Assembly (NCBI RefSeq): GCF_040219215.1
Contig: NZ_JAVJSX010000044.1
Coordinates: 1-64,000 of the forward strand
Length of the DNA stretch: 64,000 nt
Reading direction: 5' to 3'
Source: Thalassobaculum_A sp040219215
GTDB lineage: Bacteria > Pseudomonadota > Alphaproteobacteria > Thalassobaculales > Thalassobaculaceae
Part shown: one piece after another, positions 1-7,941 of the stretch
Layout: every line of letters begins with the position of its first letter
Numbering within the stretch: position 1 is the first letter of the stretch
Notes under the pieces: model-generated
What the model was told of the DNA's origin: nothing
What the model saw: the letters and a program-made list of their open reading frames with translations, nothing else
Databases searched by the model: none
Translations under genes and position numbers: made by a program

Positions 1-157
1 CGGCGTGCGTTCGCTCGATGTTACCCACCTCCTTCAGCACATAGGCGCTGTAGCGTGAGGGCATCAGCGCGTCGGCGGTGGGTGCGGGGGCGCCGCCGAC
101 GATCGGCGGGCAGCACGCTTCCAAGGCTGAACCCGACCCGCATGGGCATTTTTCCAT
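1..157 (-). CDS. YchJ-like SEC-C motif protein (UPF0225), N-terminus only
   Basis: The 3' part lies beyond the left edge of the window, so only 52 codons are visible. Reading the minus strand from an ATG at 157 gives MEKCPCGSGSALEACC, a cysteine-rich SEC-C-type zinc-binding start, followed by a segment resembling the conserved ADALMRSRYSAYV stretch of the YchJ/UPF0225 family (here ADALMPSRYSAYVLKE). A GAGGGAA ribosome-binding site lies about 8-9 bases upstream of the ATG. The family is widespread and has no settled function; the SEC-C motif is expected to bind zinc. The gene lies 95 bases downstream of the SDR gene on the same strand and may be co-transcribed with it. The identification rests on the visible N-terminus alone. 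Confidence 0.75.
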   Translation of the reverse strand, partial: MEKCPCGSGSALEACCPPIVGGAPAPTADALMPSRYSAYVLKEVGNIERTHA

Positions 158-252
158 GATCCAGTCTTCCCTCTTCGATTTCGGCCAACATTGCCGATTT
201 CGACGGGAATGTCCGGTGCGAAGTTCGAGTTGCTGCAGCGGGATCGTCCCGG

Positions 253-1032
253 TCAGGCCGGCCGCGCTGCCTTGCCCGGCAAGCGCCGCAGAACGGGGTC
301 GATCCAGGCCGGCGGCAGCGCCTGCAGCAACCAAACGGCGGCGGCCAGGGGCCAGGGGAACGCGATGCGGGCCTTGTCGCCTGCCAGTCCGCGTCGAATC
401 ACCCGGGCGGCCTTGTCGGCATCCATCAGGAACGGCATCGGGAAGTCGTTGACGTCCGTCATGGGGGTCCGGACATACCCGGGGCATACGACCGATACCC
501 GGACACCGCTGGCGTGGATGCTGCCGCGCAGCGCTTCGCCGAACACCTTAACGGCGGCCTTGGACGCGCAGTAGCTTGGCGCGCTCGGCATGCCGCGATA
601 ACCGGCCAACGAGGCAACCAGGGCCAGCTGGCCGCTCCCACGGGACGTCATGCGGGGCAGGATCGGCTGGATGGTGTTGAGCACGCCGTCGACGTTGGTG
701 GCGAACACCGCGCGTACCTGCTCGGTGGGCTCGGCGCCCGCCAATCCGGCGGTCCCGGCAGAGATCCCGGCGTTCGCGATGACCAGGTCCAGGGGAGTCG
801 ATTCGTCCGCCGCCACGACCCAGCGGCGAACCGCCTCGGCGTCGGTGACGTCAACTGCCATCGGCCGCACCGTGGCGCCTGCCGCGCGCGCGGCGATCGC
901 TATGGCTTCCAGCCGCTCGCTGTTGCGGGCACCCAGATGCAACGTGATGCCGGGCGCAGCGTACTCGAGCGCCAACGCGGCGCCGATGCCGCTGGATGCA
1001 CCGGTGATCAGGATGGTGGTCGGCTTTGGCAT
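253..1032 (-). CDS. SDR family oxidoreductase (short-chain dehydrogenase)
   Basis: A 259-residue classical short-chain dehydrogenase. The NAD(P) glycine motif TGASSGIG is at residues 10-17, NAG at 87-89, the catalytic serine near 141, and the active-site pair Tyr154/Lys158 in YCASK. After the Rossmann core the C-terminus has a hydrophobic, tryptophan-containing stretch (about residues 225-245), as seen in SDRs that associate with membranes. The start is placed at the ATG giving MPKPTTILIT, because the longer reading frame upstream adds 20 residues with no family counterpart, and GGAG lies about 9 bases upstream. The gene is divergent from yicC with 119 bases between. The substrate cannot be read from the sequence. 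Confidence 0.85.
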   Translation of the reverse strand: MPKPTTILITGASSGIGAALALEYAAPGITLHLGARNSERLEAIAIAARAAGATVRPMAVDVTDAEAVRRWVVAADESTPLDLVIANAGISAGTAGLAGAEPTEQVRAVFATNVDGVLNTIQPILPRMTSRGSGQLALVASLAGYRGMPSAPSYCASKAAVKVFGEALRGSIHASGVRVSVVCPGYVRTPMTDVNDFPMPFLMDADKAARVIRRGLAGDKARIAFPWPLAAAVWLLQALPPAWIDPVLRRLPGKAARPA

Positions 1033-1151
1033 GAGGTCAGGCTCCGGCAGCGGCTTCTGCAGGGCGGCGGCTTGGCGCCCCGGAGTCCCCACGATATAAG
1101 GGCGACGGCTGAATGCGCGAGTTTTCCGAGCGGGGTTCCATCTTGTCCGTA

Positions 1152-2072
1152 ATGAGCATGACCGGCTTCGCCCGTGTCGACGGCAGTGCCGAGGCCGCGC
1201 CGGCGGCAGACGCGACCCCGATACCCTGGACCTGGAGTTGGGAGATCCGCAGCGTCAATTCCAAGGGCCTGGACCTGCGATGCCGGTTGCCGGCGCTGGT
1301 AGAGGGCTGGGAAAGCAAGATCCGCGATCGGGCACAGCGCCGGCTGGCGCGCGGATCGGTCAACCTGACCTGGACCTTGGAACAGGCGGACCGGGCCAAG
1401 ACTCCGCAGATCGTCGTCAACGAGGCCTTCCTTACGGAGATCCTGGGGCTGCAGGAACGTCTGGAGGCGAAGGGGCTGGTCTATCCGACCGCGCCCAGCC
1501 TGGATCGCGTGCTGGCGATCAAGGGCGTGATCGAGGTAGTCGAGCGCACCGCCGACGCAGCGGTGATCGAAGCCTTGGAAAAACCGGCTCTCGGGGATCT
1601 GGAACGGGCGTTGGATGAGCTGGTCGAGGCGCGCGGCCGGGAAGGCACGAAGCTGAAGGCGATGGTCGAGACGCACCTGGACGAGATCGCCGACCTGACC
1701 ACACAGGCATCGGCCGTCGCGGAGTCGCAACCGGCGGCCCTGCGGGCTCGCCTGCAGGAACAACTGGCGGTGCTGCTTGAAGCGGCTCCCCCGGTGCCGG
1801 AGGAGCGGTTGGTGCAGGAACTGGCGCTGCTCGCCACCAAGGCGGATGTGCGCGAGGAAACCGACCGTCTGGCAGCCCATGTCGCGGCGTGCCGGGAACT
1901 GTTGGGCGATGGCGGCTCGATCGGCCGCAAGCTGGATTTCCTGTGCCAGGAACTGAACCGCGAGGCCAATACGTTGTGCTCGAAGGCCATTGACCTGACC
2001 CTCACCGGTATCGGCGTCGAGCTGAAGACCCGGATTGAGCGGTTCCGCGAGCAGATCCAGAACGTCGAGTGA
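1152..2072 (+). CDS. yicC: YicC family endoribonuclease
   Basis: A 306-residue YicC/YloC protein. It begins MSMTGFARV, the hallmark N-terminus of the family, which selects the ATG at 1152 over an ATG 39 bases upstream. The N-terminal YicC domain carries the SVNSKGLDLR segment, and the C-terminal DUF1732 region ends in KLDFLCQELNREANT and a basic, coiled tail. E. coli YicC is an endoribonuclease implicated in small-RNA turnover; that role is family knowledge, not visible here. The gene is followed 13 bases later by gmk, the usual yicC-gmk pairing, and the two are almost certainly co-transcribed. Confidence 0.93.
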   Translation: MSMTGFARVDGSAEAAPAADATPIPWTWSWEIRSVNSKGLDLRCRLPALVEGWESKIRDRAQRRLARGSVNLTWTLEQADRAKTPQIVVNEAFLTEILGLQERLEAKGLVYPTAPSLDRVLAIKGVIEVVERTADAAVIEALEKPALGDLERALDELVEARGREGTKLKAMVETHLDEIADLTTQASAVAESQPAALRARLQEQLAVLLEAAPPVPEERLVQELALLATKADVREETDRLAAHVAACRELLGDGGSIGRKLDFLCQELNREANTLCSKAIDLTLTGIGVELKTRIERFREQIQNVE

Positions 2073-2085
2073 CGGAGGGCAGCCG

Positions 2086-2721
2086 ATGGCAATCACACGG
2101 CGCGGACTGATGCTGGTGCTGTCGTCACCGTCCGGGGCGGGCAAGACGACGATCTCGCGCCGCCTGATGGAAGCGGAGCCCGGAGTAACGATGTCGGTGT
2201 CGGCCACTACGCGGCCGAGGCGACCTGGCGAGGTCGACGGCAGGGACTACTATTTCGTCGATCCGACCGACTTTCACCTGATGGTGAACCGGGACGAGTT
2301 GCTGGAGCACGCCAAGGTGTTCGGCAACTACTACGGAACCCCGCGCGGGCCGGTCGAGGCGGCGCTCAAGGCGGGACGTGACGTGCTGTTCGATATCGAC
2401 TGGCAGGGCACCCAGCAGTTGCAGGACAGCGCGCCCCGTGACCTGGTCAGTGTGTTCGTGCTGCCACCGTCGACCCGCGAGTTGGAGCGTCGCCTGCGCA
2501 GCCGAGCCCAGGATTCCGACGATGTGGTTGCGGCCCGCATGGCCAAGGCGGCCGACGAGATCAGCCACTACCCCGAGTACCAGTACATCATCCTGAACGA
2601 CGACATCGAACGCAGCACCGCCGCCGTACGGGCCATCCTGGCCGCCGAACGCCTCAGGCGCGAGCGCCTGGTCGGCCTGCCGGACTTCGTGAAAGGGCTG
2701 CGCGAGGGCAGCGGCGGCTGA
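2086..2721 (+). CDS. gmk: Guanylate kinase
   Basis: A 211-residue guanylate kinase (ATP + GMP to ADP + GDP), cytosolic, in guanine nucleotide supply. The P-loop SPSGAGKT is at residues 14-21, followed by the GMP-binding SVSATTRPRRPGEVDGRDY region and the DIDWQGTQQL segment of the nucleotide-binding core. The ATG at 2086 is preceded by GGAGGG at good spacing, and the longer frame from 2035 would run back into the end of yicC. Length fits the family (about 205-215 residues). Confidence 0.96.
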   Translation: MAITRRGLMLVLSSPSGAGKTTISRRLMEAEPGVTMSVSATTRPRRPGEVDGRDYYFVDPTDFHLMVNRDELLEHAKVFGNYYGTPRGPVEAALKAGRDVLFDIDWQGTQQLQDSAPRDLVSVFVLPPSTRELERRLRSRAQDSDDVVAARMAKAADEISHYPEYQYIILNDDIERSTAAVRAILAAERLRRERLVGLPDFVKGLREGSGG

Positions 2722-2773
2722 GCAGCGCCGATGCCCGATGGTCAGCGGGCGATCGCCAAATACGTTGCCTGCC

Positions 2774-4033
2774 TCACCCCACGGCCTTCAGCTTGGGCTT
2801 GCGCTTGCCGACCCTGTGGTCGTGCTCGCGGATGAACTCCTTGACTACCGGGGCAATCTGGCGCCGCCAGCGGCCGCCGTTGAAGATGCCGTAGTGCCCG
2901 ACATCCTTCTGAAGATGGTATTTCTTCATGGAGTCGGGAAGGTTGCTGGCGAGATCCAGGGCAGCCTTTGTCTGGCCGACGCCTGAGATGTCGTCCAGTT
3001 CACCCTCGACGCACAGGATCGCGGTCCGGTTGATCGTCTCCGGCTTCACCGGATGCCAGCGGTGGATCATCTCGCCCTTCGGCAGGGCATGGTCCTTGAA
3101 CACCGTCTTGATCGTTTGCAGGTAGAACTCTTCCGGCAGGTCCATGACCGCCAGATACTCCTCGTAGAACGAGGTGCGCTTCTCGGCCTCCTCCTCATCA
3201 CCCTGGACCAGGTGATCGAACAGTTCGTTGAACGACTGCAGGTGACGGTCGAAGTTCATCGAGATGAAGTTGGTGAGCTGGATGAAGCCCGGGTAGACGC
3301 GGCGCCCGGCGCCGGGATAGGGCGGCGGCACCGTGGTGATCACGTTGTTCTCGAACCACTCGAAATCATGCTCCTCGGCGAGCTTGTTGACCGCCGTCGG
3401 GTTCCTCCGGGTGTCGATCGGGCCACCCATCAGGGTCATCGACGCCGGCGCGCACAGATCGCCCCAACCGGACATCACGGATACTGCCGCCATGACCGGC
3501 ACGCTGGGCTGGCAGACCGCGATCACGTGGGTGTTGGGACCGAGGAAATGCAGGAAGTCGATGACGTAGTCGATGTAGTCGTTGAGGTTGAAGCGGTCCG
3601 CATTGACCGGGATCGCCCGGCAGTCCTGCCAGTCGGTCACATACACATCATGGTCCGGCAGCATGGCCTCGACCGTGCCACGAAGCAGCGTGGCGAAATG
3701 CCCCGACAACGGGGCAACCACCAGGACCTTCGGGTCCTCTCGGGCGGTCTGGCGCTTGAAATGCAGCAAATGGCAATAGGTGCGCTTGATTACCGCATCC
3801 TCGGTGATGGATACGGTCTTGCCGTCGATCACCGTGGTCGGCAGGCTCCATTCCGGCTTGCCGTAGCGCCGTGTCGCGCGCTCGAAGACCTCGGTGCCGG
3901 CCAGGATCTGCTGGGCGAAAGGCGTGTAGGAGATCGGGTTCCACGGCGCGGCTGCGATCAGTCGGGCCATCTGAGCGGCGCCGCGCCAGGGCATCATCGC
4001 CAGTCGGGTCAGCTCGTGTATCTGGTAGAGCAT
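2774..4033 (-). CDS. phaZ: Intracellular polyhydroxyalkanoate depolymerase
   Basis: A 419-residue PhaZ of the intracellular, short-chain-length type (TIGR01849-like). It hydrolyses stored native polyhydroxybutyrate granules. The N-terminal MLYQIHELTR and the nucleophile motif VCQPSVPV (Cys174 where other alpha/beta hydrolases have serine) are characteristic. Candidate acid and histidine members of the triad are Asp347/348 in GELDDISG and His380 in DVGHYGIFNG. In Ralstonia PhaZ1 the corresponding residues are Cys183, Asp355 and His388. GAGGAA lies 6 bases before the ATG. No phasin or synthase gene is next to it, so the enzyme is encoded apart from other PHA genes. Confidence 0.93.
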   Translation of the reverse strand: MLYQIHELTRLAMMPWRGAAQMARLIAAAPWNPISYTPFAQQILAGTEVFERATRRYGKPEWSLPTTVIDGKTVSITEDAVIKRTYCHLLHFKRQTAREDPKVLVVAPLSGHFATLLRGTVEAMLPDHDVYVTDWQDCRAIPVNADRFNLNDYIDYVIDFLHFLGPNTHVIAVCQPSVPVMAAVSVMSGWGDLCAPASMTLMGGPIDTRRNPTAVNKLAEEHDFEWFENNVITTVPPPYPGAGRRVYPGFIQLTNFISMNFDRHLQSFNELFDHLVQGDEEEAEKRTSFYEEYLAVMDLPEEFYLQTIKTVFKDHALPKGEMIHRWHPVKPETINRTAILCVEGELDDISGVGQTKAALDLASNLPDSMKKYHLQKDVGHYGIFNGGRWRRQIAPVVKEFIREHDHRVGKRKPKLKAVG

Positions 4034-4166
4034 CGTCGGTTCCTCGCGGCCCGGCGCATCCGTTTGGCTGCAGTCCCGGCTTGGTCATGATGCCGCATGA
4101 ATCGTTAGCAGGAGATAAACGGGTCGTCGCCGACGGCACCGCCAGCACACGCTCAACGACGCCCGA

Positions 4167-4679
4167 TCAGCCAAGTTCCTTCTTCAGGCCGAGATGACTG
4201 CCGACGAAGCCGAGGCGCTCGTAGAACCGGTGGGCGTCGATCCGCCGATGGTCGGTGGTCAACTGCATCAGCGAAGCGCCCCGCGCCTTGGCACGCACCA
4301 TCGCCTCGCGCATCAGCCGCTCGCCCACCCGCCGACCCCGCGCCGCGGTCGCAACCCGCACCCCTTCGACCTGCGCCCGGGTCGCTCCGAGTCGGCTGAG
4401 GCCGTGGATCAACGTGAGTTGCAGGCAACCCACAACGGCGTCATCCAGTTCGGCGACGAGCACCAGGTTATCGTCCTGCAGGGCCATGCGCTGGAACGCT
4501 TCGGCATACGCGCTGTGCAGTGGAGTGCCCGGCCTCTCCCGGCTCTTGCCGAGTCCGTCGTCGGCCAGCAGCGCCACGATCACCGACAGATCGTCTTCCC
4601 TGGCTGGCCGGATGACCAATCCATCCGGGTCGCGTTGGACGGCCGTCAGGGTGGGGGCGTTGCCGGGGGGGTCGGTCAT
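4167..4679 (-). CDS. GNAT family N-acetyltransferase
   Basis: A 170-residue acetyltransferase. The acetyl-CoA pyrophosphate-binding motif A is AARGRRVGERLMREA (about residues 112-126), preceded by the beta-4 strand VEGVRVA and followed by the YERLGFVGSHLGLKKEL signature at the C-terminus, which is typical of the family. The start codon shares one base with the stop of rsmA (TGATG), so it is translated as the last gene of the lptF-rsmA operon. The acceptor substrate is unknown. Confidence 0.85.
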   Translation of the reverse strand: MTDPPGNAPTLTAVQRDPDGLVIRPAREDDLSVIVALLADDGLGKSRERPGTPLHSAYAEAFQRMALQDDNLVLVAELDDAVVGCLQLTLIHGLSRLGATRAQVEGVRVATAARGRRVGERLMREAMVRAKARGASLMQLTTDHRRIDAHRFYERLGFVGSHLGLKKELG

Positions 4680-5530
4680 CAGCGGGACTCGCGATCGGAC
4701 AGGGCGTTGGCCAGGCGGCAGAATTCGGCGATCGAAAGGCGTTCGGGTCGTTCGGTCGGCTCAATGCCGGCGGCGACCAGCAAAGCATCGCCGCCAAGAC
4801 CCTTCAAGCTCTGTCGCAACATCTTGCGCCGCTGCCCGAAGGCCGCCTCCGTTACCCGCTCCAACGCTCGGCGCTCGGCGGGATGCATCGGCACTGCGCG
4901 TGGTTCCAGGCGAACGACGGTTGACCAGACCTTCGGCGGCGGGGTGAAAGCCGAGGGCGGCAGGTCGGTCACCCGGCGCACCGTGCACAGCCACTGGACG
5001 AACACCGACAACCGTCCGTAGGCATCGCTGCCCGGTCCGGCAAGCAGCCGGTCGGCGACTTCCTTTTGGAACATCAAGGTCAGGGACTCAAAAGCGGTCG
5101 GCGTCGCGAGCCAGCCCAACAACAGTCGTGTCGCTACGTTGTAAGGCAGGTTGGCGACCACCCGGCGCGGCGCCGCGCCGAGCGACGACACATCGACTTC
5201 CGTCGCGTCATCCTCGACCAGCCGCAGGCGACCTTCGGCGGCCTGCACAAGTGGGGCGAGCGCCTCTGCGGCTCGAGCATCGCGTTCGATGGCAATCAGG
5301 TCGGCCGCGCCCTCGATCAGCAGGGCACGGGTCAGCCCGCCGGGGCCCGGGCCGATCTCGATTGTGGTGCCATTCTCAAGAGTTCCGGCAGCCCGGGCGA
5401 TCCGCCGGGTCAGGTTGATGTCCAGCAGAAAATTCTGGCCGAGGCTTTTCTTGGCCGAAAAATTGGCGCTGGCAATTGCTTCACGCAGCGGCGGCAGGGC
5501 GGCGATCCGGACGCTCACGGGATCCTTCAC
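4679..5530 (-). CDS. rsmA: 16S rRNA (adenine1518-N6/adenine1519-N6)-dimethyltransferase RsmA (KsgA)
   Basis: A 283-residue SAM-dependent methyltransferase that dimethylates two adenines of helix 45 in 16S rRNA during small-subunit assembly. The family motifs SLGQNFL (29-35), EIGPGPGGLT (58-67) and the catalytic NLPY (127-130) are intact. The start is taken as GTG at 5530, which overlaps the pdxA stop as GTGA; a second in-frame GTG lies 12 bases further on. The much longer frame reaching back to 5710 lies inside pdxA and is rejected. The pdxA-rsmA pairing is conserved in proteobacteria. Confidence 0.95.
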   Translation of the reverse strand: MKDPVSVRIAALPPLREAIASANFSAKKSLGQNFLLDINLTRRIARAAGTLENGTTIEIGPGPGGLTRALLIEGAADLIAIERDARAAEALAPLVQAAEGRLRLVEDDATEVDVSSLGAAPRRVVANLPYNVATRLLLGWLATPTAFESLTLMFQKEVADRLLAGPGSDAYGRLSVFVQWLCTVRRVTDLPPSAFTPPPKVWSTVVRLEPRAVPMHPAERRALERVTEAAFGQRRKMLRQSLKGLGGDALLVAAGIEPTERPERLSIAEFCRLANALSDRESR

Positions 5531-6552
5531 GAGGCGGTCCCCGCCCGCTGCGCGGCGTTGCGGCGGGTGACCATCGTCTCGGCCAGTCGCAGCGCTGCAA
5601 TCAGGCTGTCCGGCCGTGCACGGCCGGTTCCGGCGAGATTGAGGGCGGTGCCATGGTCGGGCGACGTGCGTACGAATGGCAGGCCAAGGGTCACGTTCAC
5701 TCCACCCCAAAAGTCCAGGGTCTTCAATGGAACCAGAACCTGATCATGGTACATGCCGAGGGCGACGTCGTAACCGGCACGGGCTTCGGCATGGAACATC
5801 GTGTCGGCCGGAAGTGGGCCGATGGCATCGATGCCGTCGGCGCGCAGGGCGGCGACCGCTGGTGCGATGATGTCCCGATCCTCGTGGCCGATCGCGCCAC
5901 CTTCGCCGGCGTGCGGGTTGAGGCCGGCGACTGCAAGTCTCGGCGCCGCAATCCCGAAATCCCGGGTGAGGGATGCCGCGGTGATCCGGGCGACCGTTAG
6001 GATGGCGCTGGTGGTCAACCGGCTCGGCACCTCGGACAGCGGAATGTGGATCGTCACCGGAACCACCCGCAACGCCTCGCTGGCCAGAAGCATCACCGGT
6101 GTGACGTCCGGTCCAACCAGATGCGCCAGGAATTCGGTGTGCCCGGGGTGCGCGAATCCGGCCTGATACAGTGTCTCTTTCTGGATCGGATTGGTCACCA
6201 CCGCCGACGCCCGGCCGGAGCGAACCAGTTCCACGGCCCGCTCGATCGCATCGGCCACCGCCTTGCCATTAGCCGCATCGGTCACGCCCGGACGATCCGG
6301 AGAAGGAAATGGGTGCAGAAGGATCGGCAGCGCCTGCGCAAACACCCGCGACGCCTCGGCAGGGTCGGTGATCGGGTGCAGGGGTAGCGTCCGGTCGATC
6401 AGCCGCAGGCGGCTGGCGACACGGTCAGGATCGTCGATCAGGAAGAATGCAGGGATTCCGTCACCGCGACGGATCCAGGCTTCGGCCGCCAGTTCGCAGC
6501 CGACGCCGGCCGGCTCACCGGGGGTCAGGGCCAGCGGGCGGGTAACCGTCAT
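5527..6552 (-). CDS. pdxA: 4-hydroxythreonine-4-phosphate dehydrogenase
   Basis: A 341-residue PdxA, an NAD-dependent, metal-dependent dehydrogenase of the DXP-dependent vitamin B6 pathway that supplies 3-amino-2-oxopropyl phosphate for pyridoxine 5'-phosphate synthesis. Signature segments are TPGEPAGVG near the N-terminus, GHTEFLAHL, LNPHAGEGG, and MYHDQVLVPLK followed by TSPDHGTAL; the histidines in these blocks are the metal and substrate ligands in the family. It lies 9 bases after surA and overlaps rsmA by GTGA, so it belongs to the lptF-rsmA operon. Confidence 0.96.
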   Translation of the reverse strand: MTVTRPLALTPGEPAGVGCELAAEAWIRRGDGIPAFFLIDDPDRVASRLRLIDRTLPLHPITDPAEASRVFAQALPILLHPFPSPDRPGVTDAANGKAVADAIERAVELVRSGRASAVVTNPIQKETLYQAGFAHPGHTEFLAHLVGPDVTPVMLLASEALRVVPVTIHIPLSEVPSRLTTSAILTVARITAASLTRDFGIAAPRLAVAGLNPHAGEGGAIGHEDRDIIAPAVAALRADGIDAIGPLPADTMFHAEARAGYDVALGMYHDQVLVPLKTLDFWGGVNVTLGLPFVRTSPDHGTALNLAGTGRARPDSLIAALRLAETMVTRRNAAQRAGTAS

Positions 6553-6561
6553 GGGCGCCGC

Positions 6562-7839
6562 TCAGACGCGAAGTTCGACGAAGGCGTTGCGCCGCAGGTC
6601 GCGAAGATAGCGCTGCGCCAGGATCTCGAAGCGCTGTGCTTCCAGCTGTGATCGGATCTGGTCCTGACTCGGCAGGTTGCTTGGGGGCGCCTGTCTCGAG
6701 CACACCATGACCACCATGACACCGTTGGGAAGATCGACCGGGCCGGTGTTCTCGCCGGCTTTCAGGCCGGCTACCCGTTCACGGAGCGGCGGTGCAAGCT
6801 CGCCGACCTTCATTTCACCCAGGTCCGGGGACACCGGCGATTTGATTTCCTTGGCCAGGTCGACGAAGTCGCCGCAGCTCTGCGCGGATCCCGACAACGC
6901 CTCCGCCAGGGCTTTCTGGGACGGTCGGACGTCGGCCCCGGCGTTTGGAGGAACCGGCAGGAAGACCTGCTTCAGATCAACCGTGGCGGTCAAGGGATCG
7001 ACGGCAGCGATGACACGGGAGTCCGCAACCTGCACGATGTGATAGCCGAACAAGGTTCGCACCGGTTCCGAGATCTGGCCGGTCTCCAGTTTGGCCACCG
7101 CTTCGGCGATCTCGGGCGCCATGCGCTCGGGCAGGATCCAGCCGACGTCGCCGCCTACAGCGGCGTTTGCCGAGGCCGAGAACTGGCGGGCGACGGCGGA
7201 GAAGTTGGCGCCGGCCTTCAACTGCTCAACGATGCGCTCGGCGAGTTGCCTGACCTGATCCTCGGTGCTGGGATCATCGACTGTCAGAACGATCTCGGAA
7301 ACCCGCTTCTGGGTCTTTCCGGCGTCCGCTTCCATACGCTGCAAGACGTCCGTCACCTCTTCCTGGCTGATCGTGACGTCGTTTCCGAACCGCCGCCGTA
7401 CCAGCTTCGTCCATGCGACCTGCGATTTCAGCTGCCGGATAACGGTCTCGGGGTCGACGCCCAGACTGCGAACGAACTCCTCGAACTGACCGGGTTTCAG
7501 GTTGTTGCGCTGTTCGACTTCGCTGCGTGCCCGCGCGAGATCCTGCTCGGTCACAGCAACATTCAGGCGTTTGGCTTCCTGGAGTTGAATCTGTTCGTCA
7601 ACGAGACTGCGAAGCACCTGCGGCGCCAGGCGTTGAGCGGTTTCATCGGTCGGGGGTAGCCGTGAGGAGACGATGACCATCCGAAGCCGGCTTCGCAGAT
7701 CCCGCATGGACAGGATCTCGTCGTTGACCACCGCTGCAATGCGCTGCTGCTCCTGGGCGGTGACCGGCCCGATCACAATAAGCAGGGCCAATGCGGTCAA
7801 CGCGGCGAGAGCAAGGGCAGGGCGGAGGGTAACGTTCAT
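6562..7839 (-). CDS. surA: Periplasmic peptidyl-prolyl isomerase/chaperone SurA
   Basis: A 425-residue exported chaperone for outer-membrane beta-barrel proteins. A signal peptide covers residues 1-28, with a hydrophobic core of alanines and leucines and an apparent cleavage after VTA. The SurA N-domain follows (IAAVVNDEILSMRDL from about 33). A complete parvulin (PPIC) domain spans roughly 170-275, with FSASANAAVGGDVGWILPE and LFGYHIVQV. A second, degenerate PPIC-like region lies before the C-terminal helix. It lies just downstream of lptD, one of SurA's known client proteins. Confidence 0.95.
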   Translation of the reverse strand: MNVTLRPALALAALTALALLIVIGPVTAQEQQRIAAVVNDEILSMRDLRSRLRMVIVSSRLPPTDETAQRLAPQVLRSLVDEQIQLQEAKRLNVAVTEQDLARARSEVEQRNNLKPGQFEEFVRSLGVDPETVIRQLKSQVAWTKLVRRRFGNDVTISQEEVTDVLQRMEADAGKTQKRVSEIVLTVDDPSTEDQVRQLAERIVEQLKAGANFSAVARQFSASANAAVGGDVGWILPERMAPEIAEAVAKLETGQISEPVRTLFGYHIVQVADSRVIAAVDPLTATVDLKQVFLPVPPNAGADVRPSQKALAEALSGSAQSCGDFVDLAKEIKSPVSPDLGEMKVGELAPPLRERVAGLKAGENTGPVDLPNGVMVVMVCSRQAPPSNLPSQDQIRSQLEAQRFEILAQRYLRDLRRNAFVELRV

Positions 7840-7941
7840 TGCATTCGACCGGGTCGGAGGAAAACCGGGGGGACTATATCAGCCGACAGGGCTTGCGGCC
7901 ACGGCAGGGCTTGCGTTGATTTGGGGCCAGGAGCCGGGCAA

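Noticed and set aside
4034..4166. Possible small gene between phaZ and the GNAT gene
   Set aside because: The minus-strand frame here reads into phaZ out of phase and has no ribosome-binding site; the stretch is better explained as the phaZ leader.
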